Assembly: GCF_000389965.1 (NCBI RefSeq)
Contig: NC_021191.1
Location: 7,255,501-7,319,500, forward strand
Direction of reading: 5' to 3'
DNA: 64,000 bases
From: Actinoplanes sp. N902-109
Lineage (GTDB): Bacteria > Actinomycetota > Actinomycetes > Mycobacteriales > Micromonosporaceae
The position numbers and the translations under genes are program-made. The notes under the pieces are model-generated. The model was not told the origin of the DNA. It did no database searches and worked only from the letters and a program-made list of their open reading frames with translations. This document shows positions 23,933 to 33,042 of the stretch, piece after piece. The number at the start of each line of letters is the position of its first letter. Within the stretch, counting starts at the first letter, position 1.

Positions 23933-26900
23933 GTGACCGGCCGGCAAGCGATCCTGATCGGCGTACAGCACTACAAAGACCCGCTGATCAAAGATCTGGA
24001 CTTCATCCCGGACGACCTCGCGGAAATGTCGGAGGCGTTCACCGCCGCGGGTTTCGAGACGTCGGTGCACGACCCGGAGGACACCGACTCGCAGAGCATC
24101 GACTCGGCCATCGAGTTCGCGCTGCAGGACGCCGCAGCGGGCGCCACCGTCGTCATTTTCCTGACCGGTCACGGCATTCACCACGACGGCATGGATTATC
24201 TGGTGCCGTCCGGCGCCCTCACCCGGTCGTACACCTTCGCCGAACGCTGCGTCCGGCTCAACTTCGATCGCTACATCGAGCGCAGCCGGGCAGCGAATGT
24301 CATCGTGGTCGTGGACGCCTGCCGTGAGGGCATCTCCATCAAAGAAAAGGGTGTCGCCAACGCCGCCGCCTGGTCGCGCCGCAAGGTGCAGCAGGTAGCC
24401 GAGCGCCAGGTCGCCTATGTCTATGCCTGTTCGCCGGGTGAACGGGCCCGGTATGCCGGTGACGCACCGAATGCCTTCAGCGTCTTCACCCGGGCGTTCA
24501 GCCAGGTCATCCGCGAGAAGACCGGCTCGAGCCTGCTGGCCGACGTCGTCGCGGAGACCCAGACCGTCCTCGACGAGCTGACCGCGGACCGGGAGCTGCC
24601 CCGCCAGCAGATCCGGCTGTTGAGCGACAGCGCGGCGGACTTGCCGTTGCTGACCCGGCCGCCGCGGCCGACCGAGCAGGATTTCTCCCTGCACCCCTGG
24701 GTCAGCATGGTGGACAGCCATCCGGCCTGGGAGCGTGTCGATCTCGGCAACAGCGCGCATCAGCAGCTCCGGGCGCAGACCATCCAGATCGTCACCTCGC
24801 TGGCCGCCACCTGTCAGCGGAATGCGGAGAGCCTTGCCCCGGACCCCTGGTTCGACGACCAATTCTGTGCTCGGATGACCGCCCGCCTTCGCTGGTTCAT
24901 CGGCAACGTGCTGAACCCCGACAAGCTCGGCCTGTCGACAGCCGAGGCCGCCCTCCTGGTCAGCTTCCCGGCCATCTACACGACGTTCTGGGCCGCGAAC
25001 GCCGTCGCGGCGAGCTCCGTCCTGGACGGGGAACCGGTGGACCCGGCAGGCGGCCCGGACGGCAAAGTCAGGTTCGACGGTTTCGTGCAGAGCCACGGCC
25101 GGTTGCACCGGCGGGCGCAGCAGCTGGCTGAGGCCGGCGACGCCGAGGCAGCGGCGGCCATCCGCTGGTGGCTGTTCCATCGCTGGCTGATCCGGCAGCC
25201 GTCGTGCTACCAGGCCGAGGCGGTGCGGTCGATGATCGGCCTGGATCGCATGCCCGGCCCGGATTCGCCAGCTTCGCTGGCCGCCGAGGTCTTCAACAGC
25301 GAGCGCCTGATCGCGCTCCTCCGCGCGGTGCACATGGACATCGCCATGGTGGTGTCCGACGACGGGGACGCCGCACTGCAGCAGGCCCGGTTGATCGCCA
25401 ACGCCTCCGAGAACGAGCAGACGGTCCGTGAGGTGCTCCTGTCGTGCCTGCTGACCGCGGCCTACCGCTTCGCCATCGACCCGGTCCTGCTGCCCGAAGT
25501 GGTGGCCGATCACATCGGCACCGGATACTCGATCGAGACCGCCGAGGTCATCGCCACGATCCGGGCAGCGACCTGGGAGGCCCGGGGCCGCACCCGGTTG
25601 TTGTCGGCGGAGTGCACCCATGCGGCGATCGACGTAGCGCTGCACGAGCAGGTGGATCGCCTGAACGACCTGCTGACCACGTTCGACATGGTTGCCGAGC
25701 GGCCCACCCTGACCCCGCTCGCCGACATGCCCGTGCACGCGGCTGCGGACCGGGTCCGGGCGGCCGTCGGAACCGACGGCAAGAAGCGCTACAGCTCCAC
25801 CGGCATGCGCTTTCATCTGGCCGATGACCGCATTCAAGAGCTTCTGATGGGCGAGCAGCTGTACGGGGACCCGGCGCTCGCCATCCGGGAGCTCTACCAG
25901 AACGCGCTGGACGCCTGCCGTTACAAGCAGGCGCGGCTGAGCTACCTCATCGCCAAAGGCGATGCAGCGGTCGATTCCGAGCTGCGCTCCTGGCAGGGCC
26001 GCATCACGGTCCGCAGCGGTGAGGCGGACGGCCGCCCGTACATCGAGTGCACGGACAACGGCGTCGGCATGGGCACCCGCGAACTGGCCGAGGTCTTCTC
26101 GCACGCCGGTGTCCGCTTCTCCGACCTTCCCGAGTACGTCGACGAGCAGGCCGACTGGCGCACGTTCGACATCAAGCTGTTCCCCAACAGCAAGTTCGGC
26201 ATCGGCGTCCTCAGCTACTTCATGCTTGCCGACGACATCGTCGTCACCACCTCCCGGTTCCGCCGCAGCGGCCGACGGGACCCACGCCTGCGGGTGCACA
26301 TCGCCGGGCCCGGCTCGTTGTTCAAGGTCGAGGAGGCTGATGACAGCGGGGACTCGGGCACCACCATCCGGCTGTATCTGCGCGACCCGCGGCACGCCAC
26401 GCCGAGCGTTGCGCTGCTCAAGAGGATTCTGTGGCTGTCGGATCACGACGTCGAAATCGTCGACGGCGCGGATACCTTCCACCTGCCGGCTCGTCAGCTC
26501 TCGCCGGTGGCCGCGGCGACCGGGTCCGATCCTGACGAGTCCGAGTCCGCCACCCTTGCCAAGGTGGGTGAACCAACTGTTTCGGTGGCGACCGGTTCCC
26601 CGGATGTCTTCTGGCTGTCCGGTGCGGGCGGAGTCCTCGCCGACGGGCTGTGGGCCGGCCGCAGCAAGTTCGGCTACATCGTCAACATGACGGGCAGAAA
26701 TCTTCCACGGTTGACCATCGACCGGAAAGCGATCCTCGATTATCCGGAGACCGTTGCGACGGGCATGGTGCGGGAACAGCTGAGCCACCTGATCGACTCC
26801 GCGCCGGACCTCTTCGCTTTCGACTGGCTGTGTGATCTGCTCCGAGCCGATCCGGCGCTCGCCGATGCCGCGATGCAGCAAGCCGTCGCCACCGATTGTT

Positions 26901-28927
26901 TCGAGTGGCAGATCAACGGTTCGACCGGTGCGGTCCGATGGCTGGGGTGCTTTCTTCACGACGAAGACATCTTTGCGAACGAGGTGATCGGCAACGACGC
27001 CTACCACGCTGAGGAATTCACCGATTCACTCCCGCCGGACAATATTCTCCAGTGGCGGTTCGAAGCGTGGGCGAAAGCCGGCATGTTCGAAAGAATCCGG
27101 GCAGTGGATGGTGTGCAGCCGCTGACGGCGATGCCGTCCGACATCTATCTGCTGAGTCAAGGCGCATCACTCGAGAAGAACTACTGGATATTGGCCAGTA
27201 ATCATCGTGCCAATGCGCAACGGGTGCGGAGCACTCCGGCCAGCGGCTTCCTTCCCCTGGAGCAGGTTGTCCCTCGCGGCCATATAGCCCATGTCTCGCG
27301 CAGCACCGGGCGATCGGTCACTCAACTCGTCGAGCGGCTGACCGCTCTCGGCTTCACCACACCCCCGGCCGACAGCTTGCCCGAGCCTCCCACCGAGGCG
27401 GACATTGTCATTCTTGGTGGCCGCGATGCGCCGCTCCGCGATCACGACGTGACACCGGGCCATGTCCTGCAGGTGGCGAAGCGTCTGGGGCTGCCGGTTG
27501 CGGAAGTGCTGGAAAAACTGCGGCAATTCGGGTTCTCCGTGGCGGATGTCCAGATACCTGCTGAACCGGTCACCACGAGTCTGCTACGCATCCTCAGCGT
27601 AGACGGCGATGCTCGAGTCCCCTGGTTGCACACCACTACGCCGATTGCTGCCGCTAACGTATGGAACACCGTCGCGGCGGGAATCGACGTGGCCGAGGCA
27701 ATGGCGGTGTGGACCAGATTCGGGTTCGACACCTCCTCCGTCGGGCACCTCGTCGCCGCCGGACCTGACGAGAGGGACCTGCTGCTGGTCAGCCGCGATC
27801 ACGATGGCAGGGCGCCTTGGCTGGCCGACACGGAAGCCATAGACCTGGTGCGACTCGTCGAAACCGGGGAGAAGCTCGCCGTCCCGCTGCGGGAGGCAGC
27901 GGCACGGCTGAGACGCCTCGGTTTCTCCGTCCCGGACGTCAGCAACATCTCCGATCATCTCGGGACGGACGACCGCTCCTTGCTCACGATTCTCAAATCC
28001 ATCGATCCGGCGGTCGACGTTCCCAGAATTGTTTTGGTGCGTGCCGCTTACACGGAACGGCAGCCGATCCAGGAGATGGCCCAGCGACTGCGCAACTTGG
28101 GGTTCTCCATCTCGGCCGACGACGCCGCGGCGTCGTACCCGACCAACAACGACATCGATCAACTGCTCCGCGGGAACGACTCCTGGCGGCAGTTCGAACA
28201 ACCGGTTCATCCCCATGCGATTCTGCATCTGATGGCACGACACCGACTGACCCGCTCCGAGGTCGTCACCCGCCTGCGCCGGATCGGGGCAACTATTGAC
28301 ATCCTCCCGGAACGGGAAGAGCTGGACGCCTTTCAGAAATCCATGATCCTCAGCGTACTGGGTGCGCCAACTCGATACCGTGCCCTGCGGGGGGACCGCA
28401 CCACGATCGCATCGATCGACAACGTCACCGGATTCTGCCGCAACCGCGAGATCCCGTGCAGCCGGCTGCGTGATCATCTCCACCAATTCGACATTCGCAC
28501 CATGATGCCGATTTTCCCGGACGTCGTACCAACCGTGCAGGACGCGGCCATGCTTCAGGTACTTCGGTCCTTCGACGAGCCTGACAAGCCCCTGCCCCTT
28601 GCAGCGATCGCACTCTGCGCGCACACCAGCCGGTTGTCCGTCCCGGAGACGATCGGGAGACTTGAGGACTTCGGCTACCGGACGCCGGAGGATGCGTGGA
28701 AGGCGCCGGGCAGGCTCGGCGGCAAAGAAATCGCACTGCTGAGCGAAGATCTGCAAGGTATCGGTCCGTGGCTGGGCAGGGAACCCGTTACGTTGCGCCA
28801 TGTCGTGAGCGCCGCGGGATTGCTCGACATGCCCCTTGCGGAGGTGATCGACACGCTCGTTGCGTTCGGCCTGCCGATGCCGGCGTCGATCTCGTCGGTG
28901 GTGACCGTCGACCCGCTGGTGCGGTGA
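23933..28927 (+). CDS. Caspase-like protease fused to HD-like, Hsp90-type ATPase and repeat domains
   Basis: A 1664-residue multidomain protein. Residues 1-240 form a caspase/metacaspase (C14) domain: His80 in FLTGHGIHH and Cys130 in VVVDACREG are the catalytic dyad. Residues ~260-620 are all-helical and resemble the inactive HD-type domain found with such ATPases. Residues ~640-830 are a GHKL/Hsp90-like ATPase: the N box IRELYQNALDA near 655, DNGVGMG near 707, SKFGIGVLSYF near 754 and SGTTIRLYL near 810. From ~1105 to the end there are about nine repeats of 60-70 residues sharing a V..RL..LGF core. GTG start, AGGCGG upstream. The second half is visibly less GC-rich (33 of 60 G+C in 27001-27060), suggesting horizontal origin. 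Likely a regulated cell-suicide or antiviral effector; this is inference. Confidence 0.88.
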   Translation: MTGRQAILIGVQHYKDPLIKDLDFIPDDLAEMSEAFTAAGFETSVHDPEDTDSQSIDSAIEFALQDAAAGATVVIFLTGHGIHHDGMDYLVPSGALTRSYTFAERCVRLNFDRYIERSRAANVIVVVDACREGISIKEKGVANAAAWSRRKVQQVAERQVAYVYACSPGERARYAGDAPNAFSVFTRAFSQVIREKTGSSLLADVVAETQTVLDELTADRELPRQQIRLLSDSAADLPLLTRPPRPTEQDFSLHPWVSMVDSHPAWERVDLGNSAHQQLRAQTIQIVTSLAATCQRNAESLAPDPWFDDQFCARMTARLRWFIGNVLNPDKLGLSTAEAALLVSFPAIYTTFWAANAVAASSVLDGEPVDPAGGPDGKVRFDGFVQSHGRLHRRAQQLAEAGDAEAAAAIRWWLFHRWLIRQPSCYQAEAVRSMIGLDRMPGPDSPASLAAEVFNSERLIALLRAVHMDIAMVVSDDGDAALQQARLIANASENEQTVREVLLSCLLTAAYRFAIDPVLLPEVVADHIGTGYSIETAEVIATIRAATWEARGRTRLLSAECTHAAIDVALHEQVDRLNDLLTTFDMVAERPTLTPLADMPVHAAADRVRAAVGTDGKKRYSSTGMRFHLADDRIQELLMGEQLYGDPALAIRELYQNALDACRYKQARLSYLIAKGDAAVDSELRSWQGRITVRSGEADGRPYIECTDNGVGMGTRELAEVFSHAGVRFSDLPEYVDEQADWRTFDIKLFPNSKFGIGVLSYFMLADDIVVTTSRFRRSGRRDPRLRVHIAGPGSLFKVEEADDSGDSGTTIRLYLRDPRHATPSVALLKRILWLSDHDVEIVDGADTFHLPARQLSPVAAATGSDPDESESATLAKVGEPTVSVATGSPDVFWLSGAGGVLADGLWAGRSKFGYIVNMTGRNLPRLTIDRKAILDYPETVATGMVREQLSHLIDSAPDLFAFDWLCDLLRADPALADAAMQQAVATDCFEWQINGSTGAVRWLGCFLHDEDIFANEVIGNDAYHAEEFTDSLPPDNILQWRFEAWAKAGMFERIRAVDGVQPLTAMPSDIYLLSQGASLEKNYWILASNHRANAQRVRSTPASGFLPLEQVVPRGHIAHVSRSTGRSVTQLVERLTALGFTTPPADSLPEPPTEADIVILGGRDAPLRDHDVTPGHVLQVAKRLGLPVAEVLEKLRQFGFSVADVQIPAEPVTTSLLRILSVDGDARVPWLHTTTPIAAANVWNTVAAGIDVAEAMAVWTRFGFDTSSVGHLVAAGPDERDLLLVSRDHDGRAPWLADTEAIDLVRLVETGEKLAVPLREAAARLRRLGFSVPDVSNISDHLGTDDRSLLTILKSIDPAVDVPRIVLVRAAYTERQPIQEMAQRLRNLGFSISADDAAASYPTNNDIDQLLRGNDSWRQFEQPVHPHAILHLMARHRLTRSEVVTRLRRIGATIDILPEREELDAFQKSMILSVLGAPTRYRALRGDRTTIASIDNVTGFCRNREIPCSRLRDHLHQFDIRTMMPIFPDVVPTVQDAAMLQVLRSFDEPDKPLPLAAIALCAHTSRLSVPETIGRLEDFGYRTPEDAWKAPGRLGGKEIALLSEDLQGIGPWLGREPVTLRHVVSAAGLLDMPLAEVIDTLVAFGLPMPASISSVVTVDPLVR

Positions 28928-29026
28928 GCGGCGAAGCATCACTGATCTGCAACCGTCCGACACCTCATTATGACCCGGCGACGCCCGATCTAGCAGGTCT
29001 GACGGAAGCCAGGCGGAGGGAGGGCG

Positions 29027-30616
29027 ATGACGACGCACGTGGCAGCGCCGGGTTCCGCCGTTGCCGGGGCCGGGGACGAGCGGGTCCGGATCGAGGCGCA
29101 GCTCGCCGAGCTGGAGGGGCGGCCGACCTCGCAGTTCCGCAGTGTGTTCGCGCCGGCCGCGACGATCGAGCGGCAGGCCGGCGCGCTGAGCTTCGACGAC
29201 CTGTTCATGCGGGCGCGGCTGCTGCGGGCGAATGTCTTCGTCCGGGAGGGTCGTTCGGAACGCGGTGGCCGCTGGGCGCACGAGGTGCTGGCCTGGGCCC
29301 AGGAGCACGGGCATGCGTTCCTGCTGGCGCGCACGCACCGGGTGCTGTCGATTTTCTACCGGCAGGTCGGTGACCTCGCCGAGGGGCTGACCCACGCGGT
29401 GCAGTCGTACTCGCACCTCGCCGATGACGAGCCGCCGCAGGTGCGGGCCCGGCACCTGATGACGCTGGCCGTGGCGCTGGACGAGGCCGGGTCGACCGAG
29501 GAGGGCGCCCGGCGGTTCCGCGAGGCGCTGCACCTGGCGACCGCCGCGCAGGACCCGGAGCTGGCGCTCAACATCCTCAACAACATGGCCTACACCGCGT
29601 TCGAGAAGGACGACGAACTCGCCGCCCGCCAGCTCGTCGGCCGGATGCGGGAGGTGCTGGCGCTGACCGGGCGCACCTTCAGCGCGCTGGAGCTGGACAC
29701 CATCGCCCGCATCGAGATGATGAGCGGGCACTACGACGCGGTCGAGGACACGCTGCAGATCCTGCTGGACGGCAACCAGTCCGAGGTCGCGGCGCACGAG
29801 GGTGACGCGCCGGCCGTGTGCCTGCTCACCCTCGCCGAGGCGCGCCGGCTCGATCGCCGGTTCGAGGCGGCCCAGCAGGCTCTGGACGCCGCGGTCCGGA
29901 TCACCGAGGAGCGCGGGCTCGACCGGGTACGCGCGCAGGCCCGCGAGGAGCAAGCCGCCCTGTACGCCGCCACGGGCCAGTTCGAGCGCGCCTACGAGGA
30001 GCACCGGGCTTTTCACAAGGCGGCGACGGCGTTGCACTCGGCCCAGCGGGAGGCGCGCGCCCGGGCGTTGCAGGCGGTCTTCGAGGCCACCGAGGCGCGC
30101 CGGGCCAGCGAGCACTTCCGCGAGATGGCCCACCGCGACGCGCTGACCGGCCTGTACAACCGGCGTTACGTCAACGAGCGGCTGCCCGCGCTGCTCGGTG
30201 AGGCGCTGGCCGGCCGCACCCCGCTCTCGCTGGCGGTGCTCGACCTGGACCACTTCAAGCGGATCAACGACACCCTGTCGCACGCCACCGGCGACAGCGT
30301 GCTGCAGCAGATCGCCCAGCTGCTGCTGGAGGCCACCAGCGGCGCCATGATCGCGGCCCGGATGGGCGGCGAGGAGTTCGTGCTGATCATGCCGGGCGTG
30401 GACGCCGAGGAGGCGGCGGCCCGGTGCGAACGGCTGCGGCTGCGGATCCGCTCGTACGCCTGGGAGCCGGTCACCGGCTCGCTGCCGGTGACCACCAGCG
30501 TCGGCGTGACCACCTCGGACGACGGGCGCGGATCGCCGTCGGCGCTGCTCTCGCTGGCCGACCGCAACCTCTATGTGGCCAAGCGCGAGGGCCGCGACCG
30601 CGTGGTGGCCGACTGA
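29027..30616 (+). CDS. TPR-GGDEF diguanylate cyclase
   Basis: A 529-residue soluble protein. Residues ~20-350 are TPR-like helical repeats; the C-terminal GGDEF domain (about 365-525) carries the active motif GGEEF at 447-451 and DLDHFKRINDTLSH, so it should make cyclic-di-GMP from GTP. The RxxD inhibitory site expected just before the motif is absent (TSGA occupies that place), so product inhibition through the I-site is not expected. The TPR part probably senses a protein partner. It starts 99 nt after the caspase gene; the gap shows no terminator, but a functional link is unproven. Confidence 0.92.
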   Translation: MTTHVAAPGSAVAGAGDERVRIEAQLAELEGRPTSQFRSVFAPAATIERQAGALSFDDLFMRARLLRANVFVREGRSERGGRWAHEVLAWAQEHGHAFLLARTHRVLSIFYRQVGDLAEGLTHAVQSYSHLADDEPPQVRARHLMTLAVALDEAGSTEEGARRFREALHLATAAQDPELALNILNNMAYTAFEKDDELAARQLVGRMREVLALTGRTFSALELDTIARIEMMSGHYDAVEDTLQILLDGNQSEVAAHEGDAPAVCLLTLAEARRLDRRFEAAQQALDAAVRITEERGLDRVRAQAREEQAALYAATGQFERAYEEHRAFHKAATALHSAQREARARALQAVFEATEARRASEHFREMAHRDALTGLYNRRYVNERLPALLGEALAGRTPLSLAVLDLDHFKRINDTLSHATGDSVLQQIAQLLLEATSGAMIAARMGGEEFVLIMPGVDAEEAAARCERLRLRIRSYAWEPVTGSLPVTTSVGVTTSDDGRGSPSALLSLADRNLYVAKREGRDRVVAD

Positions 30617-30655
30617 CGGCGGTTGCACGTTCAAGTGCACGAGCCGGGCGGCGGA

Positions 30656-30661
30656 TAGGGT
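30656..30661 (+). promoter_or_regulatory. Candidate -10 box for a leaderless TauE/SafE gene
   Basis: TAGGGT, then 6 nt, then the GTG at 30668; there is no ribosome site. Confidence 0.45.
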
Positions 30662-30667
30662 TGCCGG

Positions 30668-31417
30668 GTGCTGCCCGGTAACGCGACCCTGCTCGTGCTC
30701 GGCGGGGTCGGTGCCGGGCTGACCGGGTCGATGGCCGGGCTGGCCTCGCTGGCCAGCTATCCGGCCCTGCTCGCGGTCGGCATCCCGCCCATCGCGGCCA
30801 ACGTCAGCAACACCGTGGCGCTGCTGGCCAACACCGTGGGCACCGCCGCCGGCGCCCGCCCGGAGCTGCGCGGTCACCGCTCCAGGCTGCTGCGGTTGTG
30901 CGCGGTCGCCGCGGTCGGCGGGCTGGCCGGGGCGGTGCTGCTGCTGGCCACGCCGTCGGCGGCGTTCGAGCGGATCGTGCCGGTGCTGATCGCCCTGGGC
31001 GCGGCCCTGCTGCTCCTGCGCGACGCCCTGCGCCGGTGGGCGGGGCACCGGTCGCTGTCCCCGCCGGTGCTGGGCACCCTGATCTTCCTCATCGGCATCT
31101 ACGGCGGCTATTTCGGCGCCGCGGCGGGCGTGCTCATGCTGGCCGTGCTGTCGGTCGCCGCCACCGAGCCCCTCCCGGTCACCAACGCGGTCAAGAGCAT
31201 CGCCCTGGGCGCCGCCAACCTGTCCGCCGCGGTCATCTATGCCGTCGTCGCCCCGGTGCACTGGCAGGCAGTGGCTCTGCTGGCGACCGGCTGTCTGCTC
31301 GGCAGCTGGCTGGGCCCCGCCCTGGTCCGCCGCACCCCGGAACGCCCGCTGCGCTTCGCCATCGCCCTGGCGGCGCTGTGCCTGGCCGGCTATCTCTGGT
31401 GGCACGCCGGCCGGTGA
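30668..31417 (+). CDS. TauE/SafE-family membrane transporter
   Basis: A 249-residue membrane protein with about eight hydrophobic spans in two repeated halves. The first half contains ASYPALLAVGIPPIAANVSNTVAL and the second YGGYFGAAAGVLMLAVLS and VTNAVKSIALGAANLSAAVIY, the TauE/SafE signature. The family exports sulfite, sulfoacetate or related anions in some bacteria; the substrate here is unknown. GTG start with a -10-like box 6 nt upstream, so probably leaderless. Confidence 0.92.
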   Translation: MLPGNATLLVLGGVGAGLTGSMAGLASLASYPALLAVGIPPIAANVSNTVALLANTVGTAAGARPELRGHRSRLLRLCAVAAVGGLAGAVLLLATPSAAFERIVPVLIALGAALLLLRDALRRWAGHRSLSPPVLGTLIFLIGIYGGYFGAAAGVLMLAVLSVAATEPLPVTNAVKSIALGAANLSAAVIYAVVAPVHWQAVALLATGCLLGSWLGPALVRRTPERPLRFAIALAALCLAGYLWWHAGR

Positions 31418-31474
31418 GGGCACCGAGTTCGGCCGGCCGTGGCTGCCCGACGCCCAAGTGGGTAAGACGGGGTC

Positions 31475-32290
31475 ATGCTCCGTCTCGCCATGGCCGCTCC
31501 CCGGCCGTACGCCGGTTGGGTCAGCCGCCGGATTACCGTGGCCGGCCTCCGGTTGCACGAGCGCGTGCGGGCCCAGCCGGTTGCCGGGTTGCCGGTGGTC
31601 ATGCTGCACGGACTGGCGGTGTCGCACCGCTATCTCATGCCGACGGCGCACGCCCTGGCCGGACGGCATCCGGTGCTGGTGCCGGACCTGCCGGGCTTCG
31701 GTTTCAGCGACAAGCCGCGCCGGGCCCTGAACGTGGGTGAGCACGCCGCCGTCGTGGCGGCCTGGCTGACGGCGCACCGGCTGGGTCCGGTGTGCCTGGC
31801 GGGGCACTCCTTCGGCGCGGAGATCGCCGCGGCGGTCGCGGCCCGGCGCCCGGACCTGGTGGCGGCGGTGGTGCTGGCCGGCCCGACCAGTGACCCGGCG
31901 GCGCGGACCCGGCTGCGGCTGACCGGGCGCTGGTGCGGCGATCTGCCGGTGGAGGCCGGGAAGCGGCAGGCGCTGATCGTGGGCCGCGACGTCACGCAGG
32001 CCAAGCCGTGGCGGGTGTGGGCCACGGTGGGCCACTCGGTGCACAACGCGGTCGAGGACGACCTGGCCCGGATCACCGTGCCGGCCCTGGTGCTCGGCGG
32101 CGAGCGGGACCCGGTGGCACCGCTGCCCTGGCGCACCCGGGTGGCCCAGCTCACCGGCGGCATCTCCGTCACCGTGCCGGGCGCCGCCCACAACGTGCTG
32201 ACCACCCATGGCGAGGCCGCGGCCGGGGCGATCGACGCCCTGCTCGATCAGGCCACGGGCGACAGGTCGAACGTGACGGCGAGCGGGTAG
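31475..32290 (+). CDS. Alpha/beta hydrolase
   Basis: A 271-residue alpha/beta-hydrolase. The core shows VVMLHGLAVSHRY (oxyanion region), PDLPGFGFSDKP, the nucleophile elbow GHSFG, the acid strand VLGGERDPVAP and the catalytic His in PGAAHNVLTTHG. There is no signal peptide, so it is cytoplasmic. The substrate is unknown. The 3' end overlaps the convergent EEP-nuclease gene by 43 bp. Confidence 0.92.
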   Translation: MLRLAMAAPRPYAGWVSRRITVAGLRLHERVRAQPVAGLPVVMLHGLAVSHRYLMPTAHALAGRHPVLVPDLPGFGFSDKPRRALNVGEHAAVVAAWLTAHRLGPVCLAGHSFGAEIAAAVAARRPDLVAAVVLAGPTSDPAARTRLRLTGRWCGDLPVEAGKRQALIVGRDVTQAKPWRVWATVGHSVHNAVEDDLARITVPALVLGGERDPVAPLPWRTRVAQLTGGISVTVPGAAHNVLTTHGEAAAGAIDALLDQATGDRSNVTASG

Positions 32291-33042
32291 TGGTCGGAGG
32301 CCCACTCGGCCTCGCCGCCCCGGATCACCCGGGCCTGCACCGCGCGCGCCGCCAGCTGCGGGCGGGCGAGCAGATAGTCGAGCCGCATGCCGGCGTTGGA
32401 GAACTCCTGGCCACCGCCCTTGCTGGTGGGCACGGTCAGCCCGTCGCCGCGGCCCGCCGTACGCCACAGGTCGGTGAAGCCCGCCTCGGTGAACGCCGCG
32501 ATCGCCCGGGTGTCCGCGCTGCCGTCGGCCTGCACGTGCCGCCGCCGGTACAGCTCGGGCAGCCGGGACAGCCGCTCGGTGTGCCCGGTGCCCGGGTCGA
32601 GCGAGTTGAGGTCGCCGGCGATCAGCGTGAGCGGCGCGGCGTACCGATGGGCGAGCCAGCGGGCCTCGCGCAGCCGGCGGTAGGGCCGGAACGGGTTGAG
32701 ATGGGTGCTCACGACGGTGAGCGGGCCGGCCTGGGTCGGCACGGTCACCGCCGCGGCGGCGTGATGCAGCCGCCACCGCACGGTGGCCCGGCGGGCGACG
32801 GTCAGCGGCGGGCGGACCAGCACGGCGACCGGCTGCCCGAACGCCGAGGGGGCCAGCGTCGCGGTCATGCCCAGCGCGGCGGCGACCTCACGCATCCGGG
32901 CGCCGTCGTGCCGCTGGAAGTCGCGCAGCTCCTGCAGGGCGAGCAGGTCGGGACGCTCGCGCTGCAACAATGCCACCACGGCGGCAAGCCGCCCACCGGA
33001 TCCACCGGTCTTGAGGTTCCACGTGACGAGCCTGACTGTCAC
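32248..33042 (-). CDS. Endonuclease/exonuclease/phosphatase-family protein
   Basis: A 264-residue EEP-fold metal hydrolase: LVTWNLKTGG (metal-binding Asn), LLALQELRDF (metal Glu), VVSTHLNPF, LIAGDLNSLD and the C-terminal WASDHYPLAV (catalytic Asp-His). The family cleaves phosphodiesters or phosphomonoesters of nucleic acids or lipids. GTG start overlaps the stop of the PAP2 gene (GTGA), so it is the last gene of the lipid-kinase/YihY/PAP2 operon. A phospholipid-related substrate is possible by context. Confidence 0.92.
   Translation of the reverse strand: MTVRLVTWNLKTGGSGGRLAAVVALLQRERPDLLALQELRDFQRHDGARMREVAAALGMTATLAPSAFGQPVAVLVRPPLTVARRATVRWRLHHAAAAVTVPTQAGPLTVVSTHLNPFRPYRRLREARWLAHRYAAPLTLIAGDLNSLDPGTGHTERLSRLPELYRRRHVQADGSADTRAIAAFTEAGFTDLWRTAGRGDGLTVPTSKGGGQEFSNAGMRLDYLLARPQLAARAVQARVIRGGEAEWASDHYPLAVTFDLSPVA

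Noticed and set aside
23918..32776. Very long open frames on the strand opposite to the caspase, GGDEF and transporter genes
   Set aside because: They have the low-complexity Arg/Gly/Ala/Pro character of antisense frames in GC-rich DNA, lack domains and ribosome sites, and overlap well-supported genes.
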